64,000 bases of DNA from Leptothoe kymatousa TAU-MAC 1615 (GTDB taxonomy: Bacteria; Cyanobacteriota; Cyanobacteriia; Phormidesmidales; Phormidesmidaceae), in assembly GCF_018739865.1 (NCBI RefSeq), contig NZ_JADOER010000002.1:22859-86858 (forward strand), given 5' to 3'. The notes below the pieces were generated by a model. That model was not told where the DNA came from. It worked only from the letters and a program-made list of their open reading frames with translations, and ran no database searches. Made by a program: the position numbers and the translations under genes. Of this stretch, positions 8,596-17,236 are shown piece after piece. The first letter of the stretch is position 1, and each line of letters starts with the position of its first letter.

Positions 8596-9015
8596 ATGGC
8601 AACTGGATTTGGCAAAGCGAAACCGAAACCCAAGGTGTCTGAATCCACCCAGCGCCGTAAGCAAGCCTCCCAAGAAATGGACCAGCGCCGCTCATCTGGC
8701 GATCCTGAGTTTGAGGTGCACATTCGCATTAAGGATAAAAAACAGTGGTATCCGGTGGGCGTCGTTTCGGTGAAACGGTCCGTGGATATTGATCGAGCGA
8801 TTTTTGCTAGCGAAGAGGATCTGCTCCAGGGGGCGTTTCGCATTTACCCCATTTTGCGCAAGAACAAAACTAACCTGGAATATGGCTATCGGGTAAAGGC
8901 CTTCAAGGATGAGCCCATTACCGTGGCCGTGCCGCCCAAACCCGGTATTGCCGGTGGTGTGCAGGCCATTGCGGACCAGGTTAAAAGCAGCATTGGCGGT
9001 CTTTTCAAGCGTTAG
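8596..9015 (+). CDS. HHL1-like conserved cyanobacterial protein
   Basis: A 139-residue protein with a basic N-terminus (MATGFGKAKPKPKVSE), a central block EFEVHIRIKDKKQWYPVG, and a C-terminus IADQVKSSIGGLFKR. It has no signal peptide or membrane helix. I recognise the family as the cyanobacterial proteins annotated HHL1-like, after the plant thylakoid protein HHL1 linked to photosystem II under high light. The plant link rests on annotation practice, and a direct role in this organism is unproven. An AGAGG-like ribosome site precedes the ATG. The RluA-like gene starts 15 bp after its stop, so the two are probably co-transcribed. Confidence 0.7.
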   Translation: MATGFGKAKPKPKVSESTQRRKQASQEMDQRRSSGDPEFEVHIRIKDKKQWYPVGVVSVKRSVDIDRAIFASEEDLLQGAFRIYPILRKNKTNLEYGYRVKAFKDEPITVAVPPKPGIAGGVQAIADQVKSSIGGLFKR

Positions 9016-9030
9016 AGCGCGTTAGAAAGA

Positions 9031-9981
9031 TTGAACGCATCGAGCCAACAGCATTTTGAACCTCGGAGGGTGGAGAATGCCCATCCTCCGAGGTTTAATG
9101 ATGGCTGGATTTACCATGACGTTGTGCCTAAAGGTCAGCAAGCGACGACCGTTCTCGACTACTACACCCAGCGCTATCGCCATTCTGGCCAAGCCACCTG
9201 GCAGCACCGCATTGAGGCGGGCCAGGTTTTACTCAATAATCAGCCCACCCCACCGGATACATTCCTAAGCCCAGGACAGCGCCTCAGCTACCATCGTCCC
9301 CCATGGGAAGAACCCCCGGTTCCCCTAGACATTGAAACTATCTACGAAGACGACGTGCTGTTGGCGGTCCACAAGCCTTCGGGCCTGCCCGTTCTCCCCG
9401 GCGGCAATTTTTTGCACCACACCCTACTGTGGCAGCTGCGCCAGCGTGCGTCCAGTGCGTCTCCTATTCATCGCCTGGGGCGGGGCACCTCCGGCATTAT
9501 GCTGCTGGCGAAAACGAAAGCGGCCCGCGCCCACCTGAGCCAACAACTGCGCCAGCGTCGTCTGGGCAAGGTCTATCGCACCCTCATCGGCCCCACCAAG
9601 AATTTATCGGACCGGTTTTCCATCACCCACCCCATTGGCAAAATTCCCTATCCCCAGCTGGGCTATGTTTATGGGGCCAATGCTGAGGGGGTAGAGGCTC
9701 ACAGCGACTGTGCGGTGGTGGGGCGCAGCGCCGATGCCACGCTGCTGGATGTGACCATTCTCACCGGCAGACCGCACCAAATTCGCATTCATTTGGCCGC
9801 CCTTGGCTACCCGCTGCTGGGGGACCCGCTCTATGTGCCTGGGGGGCAGCCCCACCCAGAATCTACCGCCATCCCGAGCGACTGTGGCTATTGGCTCCAT
9901 GCCCACCAGCTATCGTTTGTGCACCCGGCTGGCCAGGGGCTGACCCTAACCTGCGAGCCGCCACCGGAATTGTGTGTCTGA
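9031..9981 (+). CDS. RluA-like protein lacking the catalytic Asp
   Basis: A 316-residue protein with a short S4-like N-terminus (RIEAGQVLLNNQP) and an RluA pseudouridine-synthase fold (ILTGRPHQIRIHLA near the C-terminus). The active-site motif, normally HRLD..TSG, reads HRLGRGTSG at 147-155. Codon 150 (9478-9480) is GGG, so the aspartate that starts catalysis is a glycine. RluA relatives with HRLG exist in cyanobacteria and plants as I recall, so this is probably a family trait and not a mutation. The start is a TTG at 9031; a GTG at 9070 is possible. It may bind RNA without making pseudouridine, or use another residue. Confidence 0.85.
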   Translation: MNASSQQHFEPRRVENAHPPRFNDGWIYHDVVPKGQQATTVLDYYTQRYRHSGQATWQHRIEAGQVLLNNQPTPPDTFLSPGQRLSYHRPPWEEPPVPLDIETIYEDDVLLAVHKPSGLPVLPGGNFLHHTLLWQLRQRASSASPIHRLGRGTSGIMLLAKTKAARAHLSQQLRQRRLGKVYRTLIGPTKNLSDRFSITHPIGKIPYPQLGYVYGANAEGVEAHSDCAVVGRSADATLLDVTILTGRPHQIRIHLAALGYPLLGDPLYVPGGQPHPESTAIPSDCGYWLHAHQLSFVHPAGQGLTLTCEPPPELCV

Positions 9982-10120
9982 ACTGTTTTGTTGGAGCTGA
10001 TTGGATCTGAATAGGTATGGTGCGTCTGAATATTACGGGGGCTGCACAGACATTCATTCAACCGCTACTATCAACATTGGCCCAAATCGGTCCAGTTAAC
10101 CATCCATCGAACCAGCGCTA

Positions 10121-11521
10121 ATGACTACTTCCACCAGCCGCATTGAAAAAGATTCCATGGGGGAAAAGGAAATTCCTTCGGCGGCCTACTACGGCATTCA
10201 AACCCTGCGGGCGGTGGAGAATTTTCCCATCAGCGGCCTGAAACCTTTGCCCACCTATGTGGATGCCTGTTTGCTAATTAAGAAAGCGGCTGCGATCGCA
10301 AATGGCGAACTCGACTGTATCCCCACCGACCTATCCCAGGCCATTGTCTCTGCCGCCGATGAAATCCTCAAAGGGGCACTGCGGGACCAGTTTATTGTGG
10401 ACGTTTACCAGGCGGGGGCAGGCACCTCCCACCACATGAACATCAACGAGGTGCTGGCCAACCGAGCCCTAGAAATCCTGGGGGATGAAAAGGGCAACTA
10501 CCAGCGCGTCAGCCCCAACGACCATGTCAACTATGGCCAGTCAACCAATGATGTGATTCCCACCGCCATTCGCATCGGCGGGTTGCTGGCGCTGGAGCAT
10601 ACCCTATATCCGGCCTTGGAAGGTGCGATCGCGACGTTGCACACCAAGGCCACCGAATTCCAAGACGTAGTGCGCTCCGGACGCACCCACATGCAGGACG
10701 CCGTCCCCATTCGCCTCGGCGAAAGCTTCCGCGCCTGGGAAATTATCCTCACCGACCACCTGCGCCGCCTGCGCACCGCGGCCCAGGACCTGTGCCCGTT
10801 GGGCCTCGGCGGCAGCGCCACCGGCACTGGCCTCAACACCCATCCCCAATATCGTTTCCGCGTGGCCGAACTGCTGGCCGGGTTCACCGGCCAGCCCCTC
10901 ACCAGCGCCCCCCACCTAATGGCCGCCATGCAAAGTATGGCCCCCTTCGTCTCCGTATCCAGCGCCCTGCGCAACGTGGCCCAGGACCTGCTGAAAATTT
11001 CCCACGACCTGCGCCTGCTAGACTCTGGCCCCAAAACCGGCCTCAAAGAAATCCAGCTCCCGCCGGTGCAGCCCGGCTCTTCCATCATGCCGGGGAAATA
11101 TAACCCCGTGATGGCCGAAATGACCTCCATGGTGTGTTTTCAAGTCATGGGCTACGATCAGTCCATTGCCTGCGCTGCCCAAGCCGGTCAGCTGGAGCTA
11201 AACGTGATGATGCCCCTGATCGCCTACGACCTGATCCACAGCATCGAAATTTTAGGCAACACCATCAGCGCCCTCGACCAGCGCTGTCTGGCAGGCATCA
11301 CCGCTCGCCCAGAACGCTGTCGGGAGTTTGCCGAGGGTAGCCTCGCCCTGGTGACGGCCCTCAACACCCACATTGGCTACCTCAATGCCGCCGACATTGC
11401 GAAAGAATCCTTAGCAACTGGCAAGTCCATGCGTCAGCTTGTGTTAGAAAAAAATCTGATGCCAGAAGATAAACTAAATGAAGTGCTGGACCTGGAAAAA
11501 ATGAGCAAAATTCCCGAGTAG
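10121..11521 (+). CDS. aspA: Aspartate ammonia-lyase
   Basis: A 466-residue member of the fumarase/aspartase superfamily, which deaminates L-aspartate to fumarate and ammonium. Motifs seen: GAGTSHHMNINEVLANRA, which favours aspartase or class II fumarase; GRTHMQDAVPIRLGESF; and the flexible-loop signature at about residues 318-330. In that loop the usual Val is replaced by Tyr (GSSIMPGKYNPV). The ATG at 10121 gives a family-sized protein. The gene stands alone with about 140 bp before it and a short gap after it. Fumarase is the main alternative; the TSHHMN pattern and overall match make aspartase more likely. Confidence 0.85.
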   Translation: MTTSTSRIEKDSMGEKEIPSAAYYGIQTLRAVENFPISGLKPLPTYVDACLLIKKAAAIANGELDCIPTDLSQAIVSAADEILKGALRDQFIVDVYQAGAGTSHHMNINEVLANRALEILGDEKGNYQRVSPNDHVNYGQSTNDVIPTAIRIGGLLALEHTLYPALEGAIATLHTKATEFQDVVRSGRTHMQDAVPIRLGESFRAWEIILTDHLRRLRTAAQDLCPLGLGGSATGTGLNTHPQYRFRVAELLAGFTGQPLTSAPHLMAAMQSMAPFVSVSSALRNVAQDLLKISHDLRLLDSGPKTGLKEIQLPPVQPGSSIMPGKYNPVMAEMTSMVCFQVMGYDQSIACAAQAGQLELNVMMPLIAYDLIHSIEILGNTISALDQRCLAGITARPERCREFAEGSLALVTALNTHIGYLNAADIAKESLATGKSMRQLVLEKNLMPEDKLNEVLDLEKMSKIPE

Positions 11522-11645
11522 GTCCTAATCACCAAATTCCGAATTCTGAACGCAAAATTCCGAACTTTGGCCTCGCCAAAATTTCTTGTCTAAAGTTGAT
11601 ATCTGCCATCCGTCTTTCCCCACAACTTCTACCGTTTGCCTCCCC

Positions 11646-12479
11646 ATGACCTCCTACCAAGCCGCACCCAATCCCTACGAACTCGACTCCGAAACCTGGT
11701 GGGTCCAGCAGTGGGTGGATTTGCTTAACTCTTACCGCTTCAAAAAGCGGCTGGAGCGGGGGCGGCGCTATGCCCGGGAGGGACACATTCTGCGGCTAGA
11801 CTTCACCGACTCCAAGGTGCATGCTTCAGTGCAGGGCACCGCTGATGAACCCTACAAGCTATCGATCTGGATTGATCGATTTGCCGATGAAGACTGGGAT
11901 TTTGTCATCGATACCCTGGCCCAAAAGGCCCTTTACTCAGCTCAGTTGCTAGCGGGGGAAATGCCCGCTGACATTGAAAGTGTCTTTACCGCCAACGGCC
12001 TTAGCCTATTTCCCTTTACCTTGGCGGATGTACATTCCAAGTGCAACTGTCCCGATCCCAAAAACCCTTGTAAGCACATTGCGGCTGTGTACTACCAGCT
12101 GGCAGACGCATTCCGAGAAGAGCCCTTTGTGCTCTTTCAGCTGCGGGGGCGCACCAAGGAACAAATCATTGAAGCTATCCGTGAAAAACGGAAACAACAG
12201 GTGGCAGAAAACCCTGTGGAAACTGTGGTTGATGACGCGGAAGAGATTGTTGTTGTTGCGGCGGAACCTAAGTCTCAAACCCTGAACCTGGAGAACTTTT
12301 GGGACTATGACGATGCCCTCGACTCTTCTTTGGTGGTAATCACCCCGGCAGAGCAAACGGTTTTGGACCTGTTGGGGCCCATGCCTTTACCCGCCAGCGA
12401 TGCCCAGGTGATCAATGGCCACTTTACAAGTTTGTATCAAAGTGTGGCCCAACAGGCCATGATGTCTGCCCTAAGCTGA
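11646..12479 (+). CDS. SWIM zinc-finger protein
   Basis: A 277-residue protein. I chose the ATG at 11646 (MTSYQAAPNPYEL) over an in-frame TTG 60 bp upstream because the upstream part is unlike the family. Residues about 130-148 hold the SWIM signature C.C......CKH (KCNCPDPKNPCKH), a zinc-binding module that usually binds DNA or protein. The N-terminal half (WWVQQWVDLLNSYRFKKRLERG) matches SWIM proteins that are often encoded beside SNF2 helicases. No helicase is in this window. The C-terminal third is acidic and low in complexity. It is convergent with the membrane-protein gene at 12483, with 3 bp between the stops. Confidence 0.85.
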   Translation: MTSYQAAPNPYELDSETWWVQQWVDLLNSYRFKKRLERGRRYAREGHILRLDFTDSKVHASVQGTADEPYKLSIWIDRFADEDWDFVIDTLAQKALYSAQLLAGEMPADIESVFTANGLSLFPFTLADVHSKCNCPDPKNPCKHIAAVYYQLADAFREEPFVLFQLRGRTKEQIIEAIREKRKQQVAENPVETVVDDAEEIVVVAAEPKSQTLNLENFWDYDDALDSSLVVITPAEQTVLDLLGPMPLPASDAQVINGHFTSLYQSVAQQAMMSALS

Positions 12480-12482
12480 TTT

Positions 12483-12854
12483 CTAGCGATGTAGGTCGGT
12501 GAGAAAATCAGGCATTTCTAAAATGTGAAAATAAATCAGGGCAGCGATACCCGCGGTATATAGGGTGGCTCCGCCACAGCCAATTAGGCTGTCTCGGAGC
12601 ATATTGCGCTGCGTCTCTGGCATAAAAATGTCGATGGCTCCGAACTGCATCATCACCATGCCGATCACGTTGGATAGCCAATAGCCCACGATGGTGCCTG
12701 GCAGAAACCAGCTGCCGTTGAACCAGCTCACCCCGTAGCCGAACACCAGGGCAATGGGCAGGTTAAAAAATAAATCGTTCCACCACGATAGGGGGGACAG
12801 CATATAGCCGAGGCTCACCAGTGCGCCCCCGCGCAAATTTTTTAATCGATTCAC
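12483..12854 (-). CDS. Small conserved cyanobacterial membrane protein
   Basis: A 123-residue protein beginning with GTG at 12854, with three to four hydrophobic helices (about 35-55, 55-75, 95-115) and the motif LSPLSWWNDLFFNLPIALVFGYG. I do not recognise a named function. Length and composition fit a conserved cyanobacterial inner or thylakoid membrane protein. Its 3' end abuts the SWIM gene and there is no operon partner. Confidence 0.7.
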   Translation of the reverse strand: MNRLKNLRGGALVSLGYMLSPLSWWNDLFFNLPIALVFGYGVSWFNGSWFLPGTIVGYWLSNVIGMVMMQFGAIDIFMPETQRNMLRDSLIGCGGATLYTAGIAALIYFHILEMPDFLTDLHR

Positions 12855-13024
12855 GGTTTGGGCCGTTTGCTAGCGATGGGTTTTAGTTTAGTGCCCCTGT
12901 CGCCTATCGTTCAAGGCTTTTGACCCTTTGGTCCGGATCTGGCATTGGGGCTTTGGGATGCGATCGCGACGGCCCATATCCTGAAATCCGCCGACTGGGT
13001 CTGTAGATTTTATTGGCTTCGCAT

Positions 13025-13070
13025 CCATGGCCCCTGCGAACTACTGGACGGAGGTTTGCAGGGGCCATGG
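13025..13070. repeat. 16-bp inverted repeat upstream of the DUF2059 gene
   Basis: The left arm CCATGGCCCCTGCGAA (13025-13040) and right arm TTTGCAGGGGCCATGG (13055-13070) pair with one G-T wobble across a 14-nt loop. It ends 62 bp before the gene start. No T-tract follows, so a standard terminator is unlikely. It could be an operator or a leader hairpin. Confidence 0.7.
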
Positions 13071-13132
13071 CGAACGATGCAAGGGACGCCCATTATAAAA
13101 ACTTTCAAAACTAACATTGCAACCCTAGAACT

Positions 13133-13633
13133 ATGGAAAAAATTTCTAAGAAAGTGCTTGGTTTATTTTTCGCACTCGCCCTGGTTCTATCGATTGCACA
13201 GCCAGTGTTCTCCGTCGAGGTAGCTCCCGTCGAGGCAGCTCCCGTCGAGGTACAGACCGATAAGATTGAACAGATCCAAGAGCTGTTGGAGTTAACCAGC
13301 TCTAAAGATCAGTATGGACAAATCATGAATCTTGTTGTGGCCTCGATGCGACAGTCTTTCCCGAATGTGCCTAATGATTGGTGGGAGAGATTTTTGGCTA
13401 AGGTGGACCCCACTGAAATCGACGCAATAGTGGCCAGAATCTACGATAAGTATTTTACCGTCGAAGAAATCAGCGCCTTAATCGAGTTTAACCGCACGGA
13501 GGTGGGACGAGCGATTAATGCCAAGATGCCCATTGTGCTGCAGGAGAGTTTTATGGCGGGCCAGCAATGGGGCCAGAGCCTGGCAGAGGAAGTCCTACGT
13601 GAACTGGAAGCGGATGGCTATAGTTCCACCTAG
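13133..13633 (+). CDS. DUF2059 secreted protein
   Basis: A 166-residue protein with a clear signal peptide (KKVLGLFFALALVLSIAQPVFS), then a short Val/Glu/Ala/Pro repeat (PVEAAPVEV), then a helical DUF2059 domain with the typical pattern YDKYFTVEEISALIEFNRTEVGRA near its end. It is predicted to be periplasmic. The family is linked to cell-envelope functions but has no proven activity. The gene is convergent with the pseudouridine synthase gene, with 3 bp between the stops. The inverted repeat at 13025-13070 lies in its leader or promoter. Confidence 0.88.
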   Translation: MEKISKKVLGLFFALALVLSIAQPVFSVEVAPVEAAPVEVQTDKIEQIQELLELTSSKDQYGQIMNLVVASMRQSFPNVPNDWWERFLAKVDPTEIDAIVARIYDKYFTVEEISALIEFNRTEVGRAINAKMPIVLQESFMAGQQWGQSLAEEVLRELEADGYSST

Positions 13634-13636
13634 GGG

Positions 13637-15160
13637 CTAGAACGGCACAGCACTTGTGAGGTGCAGCGGCTCCTGGCTGATGGGATGGTATAGCTTGAGC
13701 GCAGTGGCATGGAGATGTAGTCGCCCTGCCTGGGGCGACGGTCCATAGAGGCCATCGCCTACTATGGCCGAGTTCAACCCTTGGCCATGGGCCGCGTGGA
13801 CCCGTAGCTGGTGGGTGCGGCCGGTTTGGGGCATAAACTGGAGCCGGGGCTGGGGGCCTGGGTGCAGTACCTGAAAGTGGGTAACGCTGGGTTTGCCGTG
13901 CTCTACATTGACCGATTGCTTGGGCCGTTCCTCCGGGTTGCCCCACAGGGGGAGGTCAATGGTGCCCCGATCGAGGGCAATGGGCTGGCTTAGGATCGCT
14001 TCGTAGGTTTTGTGTACCCTGTGCTGGGCAAACTGCTGGCTTAGGGCCCTGTGGGCCGTCGCAGCAAGTGCGAACACCAGAATGCCAGACGTGGCCTGAT
14101 CTAGGCGATGTACGGGCTGGAGGAAATCGGGCCCTAACTGGTAGCGCAATCGACTGAGGGCGCTGTCTTGGTGCCGATATCGTCTGCCGGGCACAGACAG
14201 TAGCCCGGCGGGTTTATCCACCACCACTAGGGCCTCATCGTGATATAGAACAGCCAGGGGCGTTGGCGCTATGGCCGTTGTGCCAGTGGGCATCGTAGCC
14301 AGTTGTTCGAGCCATTGACGCTCTTTGGCCGATGGGCCATAGAATTCGCCCTGGACCAACGTGCCTGTCGATTGGGTCCAGCCAAATTCTGCCATGGCCA
14401 CGGGCTCTAGGCTATGGCTGGCTGCATAGTGCAATAGTTTGGCCGCGGCGCGTTGGCAGATGGAGGCTGCCGCGCAATTGATCGAGGCCCCCAGGTCTAA
14501 CGCATATTCTTTGCCCGCTAGTTCAGCCCCATAGGCCGCTTGCAGTTGAGCTTGCCACGTTTTGGCAATTGTGGTGTATTGCTTTTTGAGTGCCTTGAGC
14601 TGTTGCTCGGCTTGGAGACTTTCGCCATGCAGTGGGGTCAGGGCCTGGTTGCGTTCTTGTTTGAGGCGACGATATTGAAGATTGTCCTGCTGACTTTCTT
14701 GATCAAGCGTTAGGAGAGCTTGGATGAGGGCATCGCCCTTAAGGCTGCTGTAATAGTTCCTCCGGGTGATAGCTCGACAGGTTTTTCGGGTTTGATGGTG
14801 GGCCTTTAGCTGTTCTAATTGTTTTTGGTACGTTGTTAGTATTTGTTGGTGTTCCGTACGTCCAGGCCGCTGACTTAAGGCAATAAGCTGGGTTTTGAGC
14901 TGGGCCAGGGTATCTAAAATATAGGCTTCCGTTAGCCATATTTCTGCCCGATGGGACAAGGGGGGCACCCATCCTGGCCAATGATTTTGCCCCTTTAGTT
15001 CCCCTGAAAATCCTTTGAGTAGTTCTCGTTGGCCGTGTTTATTTGTGGCCAGCAATATCCCATATACATTGCCAGGGGCATGCTGTGGATCTGCCGCCAG
15101 GTCTTGCATTAGTTGTCTGGCGATGGTTTCGATTTCGTCGGTACGTGGGGGCAATGGCAT
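13637..15160 (-). CDS. RluA-type pseudouridine synthase with long N-terminal extension
   Basis: A 507-residue protein. Residues 1-300 form a helical, Gln-rich extension with coiled-coil stretches, and the RluA catalytic domain fills the rest. The catalytic motif PVHRLDQATSG is intact with Asp354, followed by FMPQTGRTHQLRVH and GDGLYG. It converts uridine to pseudouridine in rRNA or tRNA; the target position cannot be told. It differs from the RluA-like protein at 9031-9981, whose Asp is lost. It lies 3 bp downstream of the SRPBCC gene and is likely the last gene of the operon that begins at cysH or the methyltransferase. Confidence 0.88.
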   Translation of the reverse strand: MPLPPRTDEIETIARQLMQDLAADPQHAPGNVYGILLATNKHGQRELLKGFSGELKGQNHWPGWVPPLSHRAEIWLTEAYILDTLAQLKTQLIALSQRPGRTEHQQILTTYQKQLEQLKAHHQTRKTCRAITRRNYYSSLKGDALIQALLTLDQESQQDNLQYRRLKQERNQALTPLHGESLQAEQQLKALKKQYTTIAKTWQAQLQAAYGAELAGKEYALDLGASINCAAASICQRAAAKLLHYAASHSLEPVAMAEFGWTQSTGTLVQGEFYGPSAKERQWLEQLATMPTGTTAIAPTPLAVLYHDEALVVVDKPAGLLSVPGRRYRHQDSALSRLRYQLGPDFLQPVHRLDQATSGILVFALAATAHRALSQQFAQHRVHKTYEAILSQPIALDRGTIDLPLWGNPEERPKQSVNVEHGKPSVTHFQVLHPGPQPRLQFMPQTGRTHQLRVHAAHGQGLNSAIVGDGLYGPSPQAGRLHLHATALKLYHPISQEPLHLTSAVPF

Positions 15161-15163
15161 CGC

Positions 15164-15586
15164 TCACTGGCCTTCACATTTTTGCTTTAGTCCAGCCGCA
15201 TAGGCTTCAAAGGATGGGGTGAGGTCGGGGAGCATCCGGCCGATTAGGGGTTCTAGAAGACCGGTAAATACTTCACGCATATGGAACTGGGTGCTGCCAT
15301 CTGGCTTGGGTGTGAGGGTAAATGTGCGATCGCCCCGAAATAGCCCAAAGGGTAAGCCGCCGCTGAGGGTAAATGTGGAGGGGGCGGCCAGGGCAGTCAC
15401 CCGCAAAATCATTGGCTGCCGAGGTTTTGAGACCGTAAACAGCTTTAAAACTCCCCCATGGACGATTTCCCCGTCCAGTCGGTGGGTGCCCGCCGCCCAT
15501 TCTGGGTAGGTCGTGGCATCGGTTAACACCGCCCAGATATCTGCCCCAGGACAGGCAATGTTGATGCTTGTTTCAAACGATTTCAT
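15164..15586 (-). CDS. SRPBCC (START-like) domain protein
   Basis: A 140-residue protein with the SRPBCC opening INIACPGADIWAVLTDATTYPEWAAG and a closing helix after GLLEPLIGRMLPDL. This fold makes a deep pocket for lipids or other hydrophobic ligands. The ligand is unknown. It is 60 bp after lnt and 3 bp before the RluA-type gene, so it sits inside a minus-strand operon. Confidence 0.85.
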   Translation of the reverse strand: MKSFETSINIACPGADIWAVLTDATTYPEWAAGTHRLDGEIVHGGVLKLFTVSKPRQPMILRVTALAAPSTFTLSGGLPFGLFRGDRTFTLTPKPDGSTQFHMREVFTGLLEPLIGRMLPDLTPSFEAYAAGLKQKCEGQ

Positions 15587-15646
15587 GGCAGCGCCCTAGT
15601 GGTTAACGGCTATGGTCCATATTACAAAGGTGTTTGCTCCGGTGGG

Positions 15647-17191
15647 TCATGGATCTGGCCGGGGCCGCAGAGAAAGCCAGCCCAGGCTGATGACCAAACC
15701 TAGGGGCACTAACCAATTGCCCCAGCGGACGTAGGGTGTTTGGGTCTGGCGGCGATAAATCGTTTCGATTTGGGTGGCAAATGTTTGGGGGATGGATTTC
15801 CACTGGGTGTGCCCGTGGGGATCTACAACGGAGGATAGGCCCGTATTGGTGCTGCGGGCGGCCCACCGATCGGTGGCAATTGCTTGAATCACATCCTGGC
15901 CGTGGTGCTGGGCCATCATCCGGGGGGGGTAAGGGTCGTTGTTAGACGCCGTGAGAATAAACTCTCCCCCCTGGGCAACCTGATGACGAAAAATCCAACC
16001 ATAGGCAGAGTCGTAACAGATACCCACAGCGGCTTGACCGAAGGGGGTGTCAAACCGTTGGTTGAGGCTGCCTGGCAATAAACTGCTACCAATGGATGAG
16101 AGCTTACTGATGAACTCTCCAAGCACAGCTTCCAAGGGAATATATTCTCCGAGGGGAACAAGTTTGATTTTGTTGTACTGACTGATGCCCGTGGGGGCAA
16201 TGGCCAGCAGGCTTTGGTGGAGGTGGTTAGAGCGGTCGTTCGTTTTGGTAAATGTGCCTAACCATAGGGGAATACCGGTTTGTTCGACGGCAGTTTTAAA
16301 CAGGCTAGTGTTGGGATTCCATTGTTTTGGAATGGCGGCCTCTGGCGTGAGGACGGCGTCGGCACCGGCGGCCACTAGCTGGCGGTAGCCGCTTAAGTAG
16401 CGATCATCGGCGCGGCGAATGCCGGCAAATGTGAGTTTTTCGCGACTGGGGATGTTGCCTTGGATGATGCCAATTTTGATGGCTTGGGCTGATGCATCTT
16501 GTAACGGTTGTTGGTATAGCCCCCAACCCGTGAGATGCGCGATCGCAAATATCCCGACCGCCGCCCCAAGCCAGGGTCGTGCCCTTGGGCGCGTTAGCGC
16601 GGCGGCGAGTAGTCCATTCACCGCCACAATGGCGGCGGTAATGGTGAGGTGCCCCGACAGTCTGGCCAGGTGGAGGATGGCTAAGTTTCCGGGGCTTTGG
16701 GTCATGGCCAATGACGTCCAATACAGTGGGCTAATGCTCCATATGGCCTCCACCGCACACCATAGAACGGTGCCGATCAAGACTCGCGCCACGGGGCCTA
16801 AGGGGCTGAATTTTTGCAGCGCGGCCATGGCCACGGCCCAAGCAACCGCAATGCCCGCACCCCAAAGGGTGACAAATGTGTAGGCGAAGAGTGCGATCGC
16901 AATACTGCCCAACCAGGGAATCCCTAGCCACATCATTGGATGCAGATGTAGTATCCAGGTCAGCATGGTGCCCTGGTAGCCCACCCCCCATATCAGCGCA
17001 CTGACCGCACTGCGTTGTAACCCAGCCTCCTGATGGATGACGCACCATAGCAACACTAGGGCTACCCAGGCTAAGGGCCACAGGGGCCACAGACCCATGA
17101 GAACCCCTGCAATGAAAAGCCCAAAATACAGGGGCGTTGGCCGGTTGCCCAACTGGGCGGTCAGGGGCTTAGGCATGGAGGATATTGCCAT
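15647..17191 (-). CDS. lnt: Apolipoprotein N-acyltransferase
   Basis: A 514-residue protein with about six N-terminal membrane helices and a periplasmic nitrilase-like domain. The catalytic triad is visible: Glu in LTPEAAIP, Lys in NKIKLVPLGEYIP, and Cys in VGICYDSAYG. Lnt adds the third acyl chain to lipoproteins in the inner membrane. The residue two after the nucleophile is Asp where the family usually has Glu (ICYE). Downstream genes follow at 60 and 3 bp; cysH ends 45 bp upstream. Confidence 0.92.
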   Translation of the reverse strand: MAISSMPKPLTAQLGNRPTPLYFGLFIAGVLMGLWPLWPLAWVALVLLWCVIHQEAGLQRSAVSALIWGVGYQGTMLTWILHLHPMMWLGIPWLGSIAIALFAYTFVTLWGAGIAVAWAVAMAALQKFSPLGPVARVLIGTVLWCAVEAIWSISPLYWTSLAMTQSPGNLAILHLARLSGHLTITAAIVAVNGLLAAALTRPRARPWLGAAVGIFAIAHLTGWGLYQQPLQDASAQAIKIGIIQGNIPSREKLTFAGIRRADDRYLSGYRQLVAAGADAVLTPEAAIPKQWNPNTSLFKTAVEQTGIPLWLGTFTKTNDRSNHLHQSLLAIAPTGISQYNKIKLVPLGEYIPLEAVLGEFISKLSSIGSSLLPGSLNQRFDTPFGQAAVGICYDSAYGWIFRHQVAQGGEFILTASNNDPYPPRMMAQHHGQDVIQAIATDRWAARSTNTGLSSVVDPHGHTQWKSIPQTFATQIETIYRRQTQTPYVRWGNWLVPLGLVISLGWLSLRPRPDP

Positions 17192-17236
17192 GCTCTACCC
17201 CCCTTAACCCACGCCTATGGTCGGCTATAGCCACCC

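Noticed and set aside
8507..8843. Minus-strand frames opposite the HHL1-like gene
   Set aside because: The plus-strand protein is a known family with a ribosome site; the others are shadows with no recognisable domain.
12945..13223. A 92-residue plus-strand frame upstream of DUF2059
   Set aside because: It runs through the inverted repeat and into the DUF2059 signal sequence in another frame, with no protein-like pattern.
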